A stretch of DNA of 64,000 nt from Leuctra nigra (Eukaryota > Arthropoda > Insecta > Plecoptera > Leuctridae), in NCBI GenBank assembly GCA_934045905.1, contig OW203771.1, forward strand, positions 2,046,001 through 2,110,000. Direction: 5' to 3'. The position numbers were made by a program, and so were the translations under genes. Positions 12,201-27,200 of this stretch are shown piece by piece; positions within the stretch are counted from its first letter, which is position 1, and every line of letters starts with the position of its first letter. The notes beneath the pieces are model-generated. The model was not told the origin of the DNA. It saw only the letters and a list, made by a program, of their open reading frames with translations, and did no database searches.

Positions 12201-15200
12201 GCTGAGTCCGATCCTCTCGGCCAGGTTCTGCATCTGGTCGGGAAGTCTGCGCTGCTTGATGATGCCGCCCTCGGCCACGGACACCTCGCACAGAGAGAAG
12301 TTTCCGCTCGGCTCCGTGATGCCGAACTCCTGCAGCGACAGCATGACAACCTCGTGCGACGTCGTCTCCTGCGACAATACCAAGCTAGTTCAACCACCGA
12401 CCTTCCTCATATATTATTCAATATGGGGTAAAGATACTAACCTACACATAAGAAGTAGGACAGAGTACATTTCAAGATTTTTAAGAGGCTGCTAAATAAA
12501 CTACCTAAGTAGAGTTATCTTTGGTAGAGTCATTCTGACTTCGTCCAATCTTACTTAGTTCTGAATTTGAGGCCTTAAATTTATTTGCTAAAAGAGCTTG
12601 ATTACATGAATCCAAAAGTGAGGATTGTGAACTCAAAATAAACTAAAGTAAACCGACATCTACCCTTCTGCTTCTTTAGGTAAATAACTGTGATTTCAAA
12701 TCATTATTGTCGAAAGTAGGCAAGTCTCCATGATGAAGAGTTATCAAGGTATATTGACTCAAAATCTGAATGAAATGAAACGTCAAGAATGGCCCATGGG
12801 ACAACTAAAATTAAAACTAGGTTTTTAGGAGGAGATACTAGGTTGTGAATGGGATGCAATGTACAATTTAATCATTAATTTTTGATTATTTATGCCCGTG
12901 ATTTCATTTAAACAGAAGAAAGTGTAATTTAGACTTGCATATTGTTTGCTTGTTACCCACCTTGTGCACGAGCAGATACTTGCAGGTCTGATCCGGCTTG
13001 TAGACCTTGAGCACGTGCTCCGGGAAGTCGGGACTGCGGTGGTCGTCGTAGCACAAGGTCACGAGGTCGGGGTGGCTGTGGCTGGGGAACAGAGTCGTCT
13101 GTCCGGCGCTCGAGTCTACATGGTCGCTGCCGTGCAGGCTGTCACTGCAAGGTGAAGGTCAAGGTGTAAGAACATCGTTTATTCATTCATTTTGTAAATG
13201 CACAACGAAAACACACTTTTCTGTGCAAAACAAAATTAGTGGGTACATAGTTAGGAATATTTTTAATGTAAATAATTGATTAAATAGTTGTTATACCGAG
13301 CTGTTTTGACTTCCATTTTACCCAATTTAATACATTTTTAATTCATTCATATTGGTTTAATTTTAATGTCAAAGCTCTTTTCTCTGACATTTTCTTGATT
13401 TTCTTGATTTGTTTTTGTTATTCTTACAGCTAGGGAAGATGTTGTAGAAATATCATAAAAACTGGTGTTTTCATGCCTCCAATGTTAGAGCACAGAGATA
13501 TTAGTTAAACTTTGAAGAACATTACTCAGAGTGTAGTTCAGATATCTCATCTTACTTTAAAATTTAATCAGAACTTCTATCCGAGTGGAATGATTACTAT
13601 TTAATAAAGTTAGATCGATGCAAGATATGTTTCCTACTTGATGGCGTTCTTGGGCAGCATGTTGGACATCTTCAAGAGGGCCTTCTGTAGCCGCCGCTTG
13701 GGCCCTAGCGTGAGGAACCCCTTGTGCGAGTCCCGCTTGCCCTCCTTGATGGTCGGGGCGAGTGGGGGCGGCAGGGGGGGCGCCAGCGGAGCCTGCGAGG
13801 GACCGGCGTTGTCCGGCACGGACAGTCTGGCGCGGGGGTCGTTCTGTAGCCGGGAGATCTCGTTCATCTTCATCCCCCGAGGTCGAGGCGAGTTCTCCGG
13901 CGTGGCCAGGATCTCTTTGAAGGCTGCGGAGAAGCGGTACAGAGTGTTAGATACGGTTTTTAACCAATTGCGGTATTTTGGCGAGTACGACTCGCTATTT
14001 GTGGTCGTTCTGTAGTTTGATGAGGATATCTTGCCAGTTTCAGATTATCATGATTTATGAACGATATGGCAATTTTTATGATTCCATTATGATTTTTTAT
14101 GACACATTGAAAAATTAATCCCAATTTCCAGACAAGTTTTATCTATAAAAATCATACGTCAATGTATTGAAATGTATTGAATGTGTGTGTGTGTGTGTAT
14201 TGTATGTCCATTGAAATTTACTAATTTTACAACAAATCTGCTCAAAATTATACTCTGCCAGTATCTTTGGAGTCGATAATCGTGAACCAATATATTTCAA
14301 AGTTCAAAAACTGTTCTTAAGAAATGCAATTTGGGTAAAACTTTGACAATTTATTATCATTTTTATAAGATTCCTTGCAAGCAAAATATAAATACCGTAT
14401 TAACTCGTGTATAAGACGCAATTATATGTCAATATTTTGATTCTGAAAACAGCCCTGCGTCTTATACACGCATACCAAGCTTTTTTCCCAGTAAATCCAA
14501 GGTGGATGTTTGTAAACAGAGCTGTGGTAGACTGCCACATGTTGTCTATCTCTGCCTTTCCCTCTCACTCTGTCTGGACTACTCATACTGTGTCTAGACA
14601 CAACACTATTAACATATTACATTTTTGCAACAAAATGTTTTCCCTTGCATTTAGATCAGGAGACAAAATATATGTTTACGTCTGAAAAACATTGCTCTGA
14701 CAGACATAAAATAGACAAAACACTGTTGAATGGCGATCTTAATGGAAGGGGAGGAGAGGAGTTGGGTTTGTTTTGGAATGCAGAGAAAAGGCAGGTGCAT
14801 GCCTCTTAGAGCAAGCAACAGCTGCTGGGAAGAGAATCCCCTCCCCCCTTTCTCAGAAGCAGGAAATTACTGTTTGTTTACAACAAGTTGGCAGTGATTT
14901 TCATTCAAATAGCTCAGTTAGCTGGAAAACCAACATTTAGATGGATATCACATGTATACAAACACACAATGTTTTTCATCATTTTACTGCGTCTCATACA
15001 TGCATGCTAAGTGTTTACTTAAAATAGACTTCTCAAAACAAGGGTGCGTCTTATACACGAGTGCGTCTTATACACGAGTTAATACGGTACGTATGAAGTC
15101 AATTCTCATCAAAATTCATAATCAATGAATAACAACCAAACTTTGTCTGCCATCTAATCTGTGACACTGTTTTGTCTACAATCAATGCCCAAACAATTTC

Positions 15201-18200
15201 ATCACAACAGCAAAGTAGATTGGACTTGCTTCATATCTAAGTGTATGAGTGACTCACTGAGTAGGTTTGACTTGACGGTGATGCTGAGATGCGTCGTGCT
15301 GCGCAGGATCTCCGTCGCGCGCGCCAAGGTCACGTGGTCGAAACTCTGTCCGTTCACCTCGAGGATCTGGTCCCCTCGCTTCAGACCCACGTCCTCGGCC
15401 TTCGACCGCTTCTCCACCTGAGCACAACGAGACAGTCGCTTTAGAAGTCAGAAGTTCGAACACTGTGCAGTTTTTATAGCTTTTATTGAACATGGTAAGT
15501 TTAAGTAGCACATCATTCTTGCTTTGAACTGTTATGAGGAGTAAATACCTCAGGAAATGGATCCTTTTTAAGTAGATAATACTCCATTTCTCACCGGGGT
15601 GCCTATCCATGAGATGAATTCGTCAAAGTTTATGTTCGTCTTTAAAGAAACAGGTGAATTCATCTGTTTTTCAATGTTAATTGAGCTGTAGTACAAGAAA
15701 CTACACAAGAAACGGGCGCACAGCCCCGTAAGTTTTACTACGTTTTAACTAATAGCTCTGACGATGCCCATATCTGTATACTGTACTGATCTACGGGAAG
15801 ATAATAAATACAATACAATACAATTCCAAGTATTTAGTGTGTTTTGGACATGCTCGGAACAAAAGTTCAGAACAGGTGTTTTCTTCCTATTTGAGTAATA
15901 TATTTTAACTATTTTAGAATCATGAACAAACTCTCAGTCAGAAATTAGCTAAAAAATATCAGAGGCAAGGCACATTATTCATATTTCCATGACATCGGTC
16001 AAACGAAACAAGGATATAATTTTACATATTCCTTTCCAATCTCTGTCTATATGTATTTGTAGTGTTATGAGTGGAGAAATTTCTCCGAACAAAATTCTCC
16101 GGAGAATTTTTTTCAAACTTACATTTATGCAAAGGAATGCGAAATAAATTATCAAAGAAGTAACCTGAATGAGGTTAACCAGTTTGTAACTTATAAGTTA
16201 CCTACCTTTAGATGATTGTATACTGTTCATTATTGATTGAAACATACTTTTCAAATATTTGCTGCCTTACAATACAACTGCCAATGGAAAGAGAACTTCA
16301 CTTAGTAGACAAATTCTCCTTGATATTTCATTAAAAAAAAAAACTCCGGAAAATTCTCCATCAGAGAAATTTGTCTTGATATTTGGTAGAAAAAAAAATT
16401 ATCCAAAAATTTTCCATTGGAGAAATTTCTCCGAAAAAATTTCTCGAGAAATTTTCAACACTATGTATTTGTAAACCATTCCCGATCGCACGCGCACGCA
16501 CCTTGTCTATGTAAATGCCGTATCCTCTCTCGTAGCCTCCCAGGACGTTGAAGTGCAGCTCCTCGTCCCTGCACGGCCGCGCCAGCGTGAGGTTCCTCGT
16601 GCGCGCCTTGGCCGCACACGCTATGTTGAGCAGACGCAGCTGGCCCTGCATCTTCTCGCGCTCCAGTCCGGCCTCGAACGTGCGCAGGAAGTCCATCATC
16701 GCCGGGTCCGTCTCGAAGTCCGTGAAGTGGTTGTTCACCCAGAGCAGCACGACGCGGGTCACGCGGTCGCGCACGATAGACTCGTTGAACCTGACAGTAC
16801 CAGGACAACACTTGTTATGAGATGTTTACTTCACGGGTAGTTGTGAATATTGAAGTTAAATATAGTATCTGTTGGTATAATTTTTTATTTGTTGTAATTC
16901 AGAGAAAACTGTGATAAACTGTCCTGAACTGATCCTGCCCTTTCCTGCAAAGTTTCGTACATTTAGAGTGGATTTTATGTGTGTCCATACATGCTTAGAG
17001 ATGATTTTTTTAAACAAAGTCAATTTTACTATTTTTGAACTGACACCCTAAGGTACTTGAGTAAGAGATTCAAGTCCAAGGTCAATTTTAATTTTCCTGT
17101 TAGGAAAACCTTGTTAACATATAGAGCATATGTTAGCATTCCTCTATGTATTCGGCAAACATACTGCAGGGGATAAATTCACAATCACAAAACAAATGTT
17201 GCAAGGCCATTGAGACCAACATTTGTTATTAGGGGTAATGTGGGTAATGGGGAACACTTTTGAAAGTTTTGACTTTGCAAATTAATTGCAATTTTTTGGT
17301 TCATGTTTTCAAGCTAAGTTTTTTTTGTACTATCTGTGGTGTATTGTTTACTACATAATTAGTATTACAAAAAGTTTGTCCTAAACTGAAAGTTACAAAT
17401 ATTTTTTTAAAAAGTTCGTCACTTTTCCTCATTACCCCCGATATTGGGGGTAAAGAGGAACACGGCTTGCTACAGCCTTGAGGTATGATTGTAAATTATT
17501 TGAGGTAATTAGGAACGTGCAGTTTCAGTCCATGATTACAATGCCAAAAAGTTTTTGTGAATCGGACAACAATTGTAGAAGTGAATATTGAATATTAAAA
17601 TATATGAAAACTGCAGAAACTGCATTACCCCTTATACATGTTCCTCTTTACCACCAAAAAAGTGTCTGCTGGGGTAATGAGGAACACCCCCCAAATTTTA
17701 AAAAAGGCAAACAAAAATTAATCACAAAAATCATTATATTCTCCACTCAACCTTCATGCAACTTCCTGCTATTTCAAATTTGTATCTTACTTGACCCTTT
17801 CGTTGAAATAAAATCAGAAGTATTGTAACTGCTACAATGAAAGCATGTTTTTTTGGAAGGGTTGCAAATATTTATCAAATTTTAATACAAATAATTATCT
17901 GCATGAGAAAATACTCTAGATAAGTGTTCAAACTACAGGAGCAATGATTTCAAAAAAATTATTTTCAACCCTGATAAGAGATAAGGCCCGTGTTCCCCAT
18001 TACCCCCTGTTCCCCATTACCCACATTACCCCTAAATAAGTCAAGAACTAGAACAGTTACCGACATTTTATTACTGCGGTATTTAATCTGTTCTGTCCGT
18101 TTTGTTGTACAAAACAGAACAAATATCACATAAATACATGAATTTATCAATAAATGGCTCCGAGATCAATGTGATAATTTTAAGCAATTTTCAATATTTT

Positions 18201-21200
18201 TCAGTCATTGACAAAATTCATCCCCATTCTCTCTGAAATGAATTGGGCTTTCTTTGCATTTCCAGATGAACTACTTCACATCAGATTGTTTGCATTCATA
18301 ACAAACTTCTCGCTGGAGAATACTAAAGAGTTTTCTTATAGTTCTGTGAGAACCGAGTTCGGACTGACCACTCGAGCAGCTGGCCCGCAACGTGGAGCGG
18401 ACTGTCGATGAAGGTCCGATGTGTTAGCAGGAAGTCCTCGACGTACGTCGGGTCCGTGATGGAGTTCTCCTCGATGAGCTGCAGCATCAGACGCTCAGGA
18501 GTGCCCTGGACCACGACAGATCATTAGCAAGATGTTGTAACAGGAAGAAGCAACATTCTACGCAGATGACATAGTAGGAATCATTCCGCTAGTGTAGGGG
18601 TCGGCAACCTTTTTTCGTGAAGGAGCCAATTTCACAAAAATTAATAAATGAGATAATAATGGGAGCTGCAGTAGAGGCAATCAAATATAATATGCAGAAA
18701 ATAATAAATTGATTACTACATAGCTTATTTTGATATTTTAACGAAGCCCCCCAGTTGTTGCTCAGTAAAGAGATGCTCGCTCAAAATGGTTGGGTAGGAA
18801 TCAAGGAACAATAATTGCCGTACAACGGCCTTGGGTTTTGTTTTATCTTGTATTGTCACCCCATGCGATACTATACGATATATGATTATAGTGTGTGATA
18901 GGAGCTGATAGCCCAAACCTTCACCTTCAGTCTTTATGATAACTCAGCGAGTTCAACTGTCAAGCAACATGGGGCCGCCTAAGGATGATCCTAAAGCACT
19001 GGCTAAGAAGATCAAGAAACAAGAATACAAGCCAACATTCTGCGAGCGTCATCCGGGTAAGTATCTTTCTTCACTGCTCATACTGGCTCTTTGAGAATGA
19101 TGAGACGCTTATTCATAGTTTGAACGTGATGTCATCTCATTGTTGCCTGCCACCATCTTGATGGCATGCAGAATAGCTGTGATTCTCTGTCTGCTTTTTG
19201 ATGATATGTTATAGTTGATGGGTACCTGGGAAATTGTATAGGCTCCGGATATATCATTAAGTATGAAGAAGAATCACTCACATTACAATAATACATCGAT
19301 TTGCCTCAATAAAGTTATAATTTGACCCGTCAAAGTGCGTCAAATCACCGAGTATTGATTTTATATTCAAAAATGATTTTTGCTTCGTGTTGACTTTTTG
19401 ATTTCACCAGTTATCAGTGTTGAATTGTTAGATTGCATTTATATCTTTTAGGAGTCAATGGCTCATTTTCCATACAATTTTTTTTCTATGAGGTTTGTTT
19501 GTGTTTCAGGATTTATGCTATTCTTAATTTGTCTGATTACAATCGCAATCGTCCTGGGGCTTGGCCTGGTCAAGTCTTAGTCTTAGTCTACAAGTCTTAC
19601 CTGGTTTCGCCCCTCATTTCGCACTGTGCACATATGTTAGAGCCAAATCTTTGAGAGAATTCATTTTTTCATTAACGGAACATCACCCCTTAATGTTTCG
19701 AAATATTCTCTCATTAAACGCATGTCCAATTGCAAAAATAAATAAAATAAGCATCATAATATGTAATACGTAAATACATAATGAAATATTCATGAGAGAC
19801 AAATATCTAACAATCTTCCCCATAATTTCATCCTAGTTCATCAATCATTATCATCAATGTGTATCCTCTCTCTCCAATTGTCATTTCAAATATGTATTCA
19901 ACTGCTATGTATTCATCACATACTGTTATGTAATTGAAATTATTTGACATTATCTAATTTAACAAGACAACATGCCTGAAAAAAAGTGTAGCACTTAGTA
20001 TTATTATAATTAATGTGTTGTTAAACTTCTTTATAAATTTATCTGTAAACATGAACAGTACCTATTGTGATTGTGGTTATCTTGTATAATTGTATGTATA
20101 CCTCTGGAATAGGAATCCTACTCGTGACGTCACAGTGGTAGAAAAATGGAGGCTGCTATGGTAGGGGAAATGTGTCAAAAGCTATAAATAATAGCTATAA
20201 ATCATGTTTCTCAGATGAATATTTAACTTGAATATGTGTATGGATAAATATTGCGTATTATTATTAACTTGTACTTACTTAAATATCTTTCTTTCACAAG
20301 TAATCACTCTAAATATGAGATTTGGATTGCCGCTGTCAGATTTGTTATTCCCTATACTTTTATGCAGGTTGCTATGGCAACCTTTTCTCACGCAGGATGC
20401 CTATAGGTAAAATTGTTTGAAATTGAAATTGAATTGAAATTGAAAATGTTTGTATATACATGTAAATAATTCTGACCTTGCCCATGTATAATGTACTGAT
20501 CAGGGTTGGGTAGGTATAATACTCCACGTCGCAATTCGCAAAAGAGTATTATACTATAGGTATAATACTTCTTGTAGAATATTGTTTTTTGCTACATAAA
20601 CGACACGTCGTAAATTATACCTAGTACAATAAATAATGTATAAATTCAAATGAAAGGCCAGGCTCGTAGGAACTACTTTCAGCATGGGGGGGGGGGGGGG
20701 GGGGGGGGGATTGCGACATTTGGAAAGGGGGTCTGGGGGCAAAGCTCCCCAGTTTTTTCTCCTCAGGGCGTTTTTTAGAATATAAACTAGAAAAGAGATT
20801 ATGGGGCTTTGAAATGCACAAACTGATCGAAAAACCCTCCAATTGTTGCCCAGCAGGGCACATTTTCGAATATAAACATTTTAAAATCGATTCTTGGATG
20901 TTAAGACGGCTGGGTAGTGAGTTTGACCTTGAAGAGTTTTTTAATCGATTTTTATCAATATCTTTTTCCAGTGTTATTGTTAACAAAATAGGGCTATGGA
21001 CATGAATTCAGAACAGTTCAATGAAAATAATTCAATAGCTTGTAATTGTTTATTAGATATACTTTGTCCTACAGGTGTTTAGAACCCGAAAATTTAGTAA
21101 TTTTCGGGTTCTAAACACCTGTTGGACACAATAAAACTAATAGCTTATTCCAAACCATGAAAATATTTTCATTGAACTGTTCTAAATTTACGTCCATAGC

Positions 21201-24200
21201 CCTATTTTGATAACAATTACACTGGAAAAAGAAATTGATAAAAATCGATTAAAAAACTCGTCAAGGCCACGCTCACTACCAAGCCCTCTCTCAAATGACA
21301 ACAAATAACTCTCTATTTTAAGTGATTCTTGGACACTAAACTTAATTTTTTATGGTGAATGGGAGCCCGAAAAGGACTCCACATATTATTGTTGCATTGT
21401 TCCTTATTTTTAGATTTATTTTTTTAAGTTATTTTACCATGGACTTTTAACCCTCTAAAAGTCCATGATTTTACAATGTGCATTCATGAAAGATCTGCAA
21501 GGTGTTGGTAATACTGTATCCTGTAACCCTTCTACCAACAGTGCTACCAACACAATATGATGAACATTTGTTTTTAGACGGGATATTCAAAATTATCCAA
21601 ATCTTGACTTTGCGACATAATATTATACATATTCTACTTATTCTACATCACTTTTCTACACGAGTGTAGAATATTATTTACGACGCGTCGTTACCCAACC
21701 CTGTGATCAACGACAATAAAATACAATAAGCGCGTAGAGCTGAGACAGATAATGTGCAGGCGCTCACCCTGATGACGACGTGGCCGCGCCTGGCGCCTGC
21801 GTCCAAGGCGCCTCTCTGCTCCGTGATCATCACCAGCTTGCCACCTTCCTCGTGCCGCTTCGTGTTCTCCTCGCCTTGATGCTGGATCCTGAACACAGAC
21901 ATGCAGTCCAAACTAGAGACATGAGTCGGGAAAACTCTCCCATCCTTTTCTTACTTACTTTCTTTAAATTAAACATTAGGAAAGTTAATTACTGCAATTT
22001 ATAGGATTGTAACTGAGTGTTTACCCCAGCATACATGAGCAGAAAATCGCAGAATTATATTAATTTTTGATAATAATAGTGTTTTTTCTGCCAATACTGT
22101 ACATGGGCAAAAAGGACTATTAAAAATATCAAATAATAAGTGTATAAGAGACCATAAAGTATGCCAAAAAAAGTATTAAAAAATACGGAAAAAGTCAAAT
22201 TTTCAGATTTCTTTTTGATGTTTTGAATAACTCCCTCTATTCAAAAGAAAGTATCTACTAAATGACAATGTTCATTTATATTGTTACATACATCAATACA
22301 ACAAATATGAATCATATTATTTATACAAGGACACTGAACAGTCCCTTGAGCCTGCATTGATACATTTCCAAACACAATGCCTTCACATAACGTAAACTCA
22401 TCTCCCACCGACCTGAAGTAGTCCGTCTGCGTGATGCAAACGAACTGGCAGTCGTCGCATCTCGTGCGCATGACCCCGCGGTGGTACATCTTCTCGACGG
22501 TGGGCTCGATGCCGAAACTGTCTCCCAGATGGAGCTGCTGCGAGTCTCGTCCCGATGCGTGCTCCACTTCAACGTGGCCGTTGATCAAGACAGACCAGCT
22601 GTCGAGTTCCTCGCCGTCGTTCATCACAATGGTGCCGGCTTTCTCCACCACAGCAAACACCTGGCAAACATTGATAAGTTAAAACACTTCGACAAGATTC
22701 AGACTGAATTAATACAGATTTTACGTGAAAGTGTTTCAATTTTACTTGAAAATATTAATGGAAGTCAAATAACTAGAAGATTCAAATTGACAACTGATCA
22801 AATATTTTTTGATTGGTAATGCAAAGTAGGTGTTGTTGACAGTTTTTGACTGGACTTTCCATTATCTAGGACACAATGGGCATTAATTCACTTTCTGTGA
22901 ATCCTCCTGACCCTTTAATGGTGTATACATGTGTATACATTTACCAAAGTTGCGCAAAGAGATTAACCATTCATTACCCACATTATATTTCAAAAGGATA
23001 GTTACTTCTAACTTCCAAACTTCTTAAGCTGGGTTCCCATACTCCAATTTTGGTTCGCTTTAGGTTCAATTTCGCAAAATGGTTACTTTTTCGCCGAAAA
23101 ATAATGATGGGAAAACTTCAACTTTAGCAAAACCGAACCGAAAGCGAAACGAATGTATGGGAACTTAGCTTGAGAGAAATATGTATATGTTATCTTAATT
23201 TCCAAAAATGATACTCTATAACAACATGTTTTTCAAACAATTACATCGAGCTACATCTGGATTGTACGCACCATGACGCTGCAGAGCGCGCGGCGCACCG
23301 CCAAGGTCATGTTGGTGAAGGCCTTGAGATGTTGCGTGAACTCGAGCAGCGTCTCCACGTCGTCCTCCGTCCGCTCGGACGGATCCTTCTCCAGACATTC
23401 CCTCACCGTGTCACGTACGGTCAGGCTCTGTAACAACACAACATCGTAGTAACTCAAGTGCCTTCCAGGGTGTTAAGGTGATACTAGCGCTCGGCCGTTT
23501 TAGAAAATTGAGAGAGAAAAAATGTTTCATAAGTGAGTGTTACTTTTACAGGATGTTCACATGATCAGTCTGATTGGATATTAGTAGCACTTTTTCATTT
23601 TTGATTATTGCATCGTTAATTAGGCGCCGGTTATTCAACAAAACCGCACAAAACTCAGAAATTTGCGATACGATTGGAGACCAAACCCGTTAACCAATTG
23701 ATCTTAAATTTTAATCATGATTAGTTAAAAGACAAACTTAGGGTTATCCCTTGGCACATTTTTGAAATTTAATTTTATGCGGCACCCAGGGAGACAAGAA
23801 AATAGCTAATTTTGCACCAAAAATCCACTAATTATTACTAATTAACGAAACAAAAAATTAAAAATGTACCAAGGGATAACCCTAAGTTTGTCTTTTATCT
23901 AATCATGGTTAAAATTTCAAATAATTTGGTCTACCCATTTCGTCTCCAATCGTATCGCAAAAAGTGTCTACAAAAAGCAGCAAAATCGCTCGTGCTTGCA
24001 GCACCTTAATATGGCCGAGATGTGTAAAATAAACAAAATAAAAATAAAACTAATACCCCATTCCAAACTATGAAATAATTTTCATTGAACAGTTCTGTAG
24101 ATGCTTACAAAACCTTCTTCCATAAACAATTTCATGGGTAAAAGATGTTCATAAAAATCGATTAAAAACTCTAAATAAGGTCACGCTCACTACCCAGCCG

Positions 24201-27200
24201 TCTTAAGCTTTACGTGAGTAGGATTCCATCGGAATGGAATTAAAAAAATGTTTTAGACTAGACGTCCAGTGGAAAGGTAATCTCAGTATGACCAAAGAAT
24301 AAAGAAACGGATTCTTTATTCAATGCTATGACTTTCATTGATTGCATTGAATAAAGAATCTGCTTCTTGAACAAGGTATTTATAAGTTACAGGGCTGCCA
24401 ATCCTACTAAATAGGTAGGCAAAAGTAGGCAGACTGCTTGATACAAGTAGGCAAATAGTAGCCATCTTTTATAGAATAGGTAGGCTGATAGAAGGCACAT
24501 TTTAGTGATGCCATCTAATTGACTCTTTCCGAGGAAATTTAAAATGTTAATTAATGTTTAAAACAAAAGGAAAGAACTAAATTTAATTTCATATACGTAT
24601 ACAACTTCCTAAATGTGTAAAAAATAGTGAGGGAATAGTCGATCTTTCTTATAACTTACTAAGTACCTCAGAGGAAGTAGGCCTGATGTCCAATCAAATG
24701 ATTCTTGAGGTGAGCTCAAAAACCAGTAATTCTGTCTTCATTGTCATATTTGTAAGGGTGACATGAGTCATTGAGTAAGAGAATACTTCAATTATAACTG
24801 TATTAGGTTGACATCTGTCAAATGGCAATTGATAGAGCTGGATTACATCATTATAAAGTGTGCAAGACAATGGACATCGGGGAGACACATCGTTGTCGCT
24901 GGCAATGACATGTCAAAGAGTGAACTCACGTCCATGCTCTCGGCCAGATCCTCGTCCTCGTCGGAGTCGACGATGGACTCCATGAGGCCGGAGAGGTCGG
25001 GCTCGTCGGCCTCGAGGGAGCTCTGCACGCTGGCCATCGTGTCCGACCCCGAGTAGGCCGAGCTGGTGTCGGACGAGTGCGACGACCGGTTCGACTTGAC
25101 GTACAGCTCCGGGCGACCGCACTGCGAGAACTGCGGGGGAGAGGCACGAGTTACAACTGTTCTAGTGGCCAAACAATACGCCTACACCTAGAAGTAAGGT
25201 CTACCTAGTGACAGCTGTCAGATGGGACAGCATTCTTCACTCATGCTTTCATCTAAACTTGATAGTGTGTCCATGTTTAAAGTAAAATCTTTGAATATTG
25301 AAGAGTCAGTTTTTCAATAATCTGCTAAATTTTTAACAGTTGATTAGGACTATGTGGCCATGGCAACAACCAATGACATTCCTTGAATGACAGTTTAAAC
25401 TTAACTACTGATTTTAGCAGAGTATTGAAAGACAGACCCTAAATACCCATCATAAAGTTAATTAATGGAATTTCTAAATATTGTATTTTTTAAATTTTTA
25501 AATCTAAATGATAATAGATTTTCAAATGTTCAAATAAAATGAAAAAAAATGTACATGAGATGTTGTAGAAAAAATAAAAATACTCAGGTTTCAGTCAACA
25601 AGTGTATTAGGCAATTTTTCTCTAAGTAATCAACGATTCCACTAATGAAAGATATTTTCAATATATTTGCTAGAAAGTGTGTCTACAAAACTGAATGAAG
25701 ATCGATGCGGGAGGAGACTCACGTTCTCGTCGAACACGAGATTGACGCCGCCGCGGTCCATGGCGCCAGTGGCGTTGTTGCGCCCGACGGCGCCCCGCAC
25801 GCTGCTCACTTCCGGGTAGTCGATCTGCGGGTAAACGACAAGGCATTAGACACAAAGCATTAGGCACAAGTGTAAATGTTCAACAATACTCAAGAGAGCT
25901 ACTGACCATTCTTGCATCAACAGAAAGGCCGAGAAATAGTTTGAGTGTCAGTTTCACAAGCAGGAAAAGAGGCAAAAATATTTTACGATGAAGATTTCAC
26001 AAGAATGGCATTTAATGGATTGAACGGATTTCTACTTTAAAAATATCAAAATTACTTTCAACTGTATACAAAATTTTATTAAAATTATCAAACAATTACA
26101 ATATATCATTTGGTAAAATAGCACGTTTATTACAACAATAAAAGCGCAAAGCAACTTAAGGTGATACTAGCGCTCGGCCGTTTTAGAAAATTGAGAGAGA
26201 AAAATTGTGTCATAAGTGAGTGTAACTTTTACAGGATGTTCACATGATCAGTCTGATTGTTTATTAGTAGCACTTTTAAATTTTTGCTTATTGCATCGTT
26301 AATTAGGCGCTGGTTATTCAACAAAACCGCGCAAAACGATGAAATTTGCGATACGATTGGAGACCAAACCCGTTAACCAATTGATCTCAAATTTTAATCA
26401 TGATTAGATGAAAGACAAACTTAGGGTTATCCCTTGGCACATTTTTGAAATTTAATTTTATACGGCGCCCAGGGAGATGAGAAAATAGCTAATTTTTCAC
26501 CAAAAATCCACTAATTATTACTAATTAACGAAACAAAAAATTAAAAATGTACCAAGGGATAACCCTAAGTTTGTCTTTTATCTAATCACGATAAAAATTT
26601 CAAATAATTTGGTCTACCAATTTCGTCTCCAATCGTATCGCAAAAAGTGTCTACAAAAAGCAGAAAAATCGCTCGCGCTTGCAGCACCTTAAGAACTGAT
26701 TATAATGACAAATTTTACTCCAAAACAAGGGATCAAGCGACATCTTCATCTTCTTTCTGTTGACTGAACGACTGAGTAAACTGAACACCTCTCATCTGAG
26801 CCAAGCGTTACTCGAATCACAGATCGCATTCAACACTCAGCGGAGTACATTGAATAGATCCAATTGGTTTCACATCGATAGGAAATCAACAAGGTTGAAA
26901 TACAATACGATTCATTTTGTATTCAATATGATTCATGAACTAAAAACCATGCATTTCAAGTTTATCTGTAATTTTATATTCAAGACAAGATCATTCAGCA
27001 AGTGTTCAAGGATCCGGTCCATAACATGTGATGATGATCTCAACATAATCTATGTTTGAGCCAAAACATAGAGAGTATGATCAACGAAAATTCGAGGACG
27101 ATACAAAAAGTATAAATATTTCCAATGCGACAAAAAGGAAAAAGTCTTGGAAAAAGGTTGTTGCGCAACGTGAGAGATAATGATTGATAGGTAACTATTT

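Noticed and set aside
12946..13155. Plus-strand frame over exon 12
   Set aside because: Shadow of Gef26 exon 12, which has conserved residues and matching splice phases on the minus strand.
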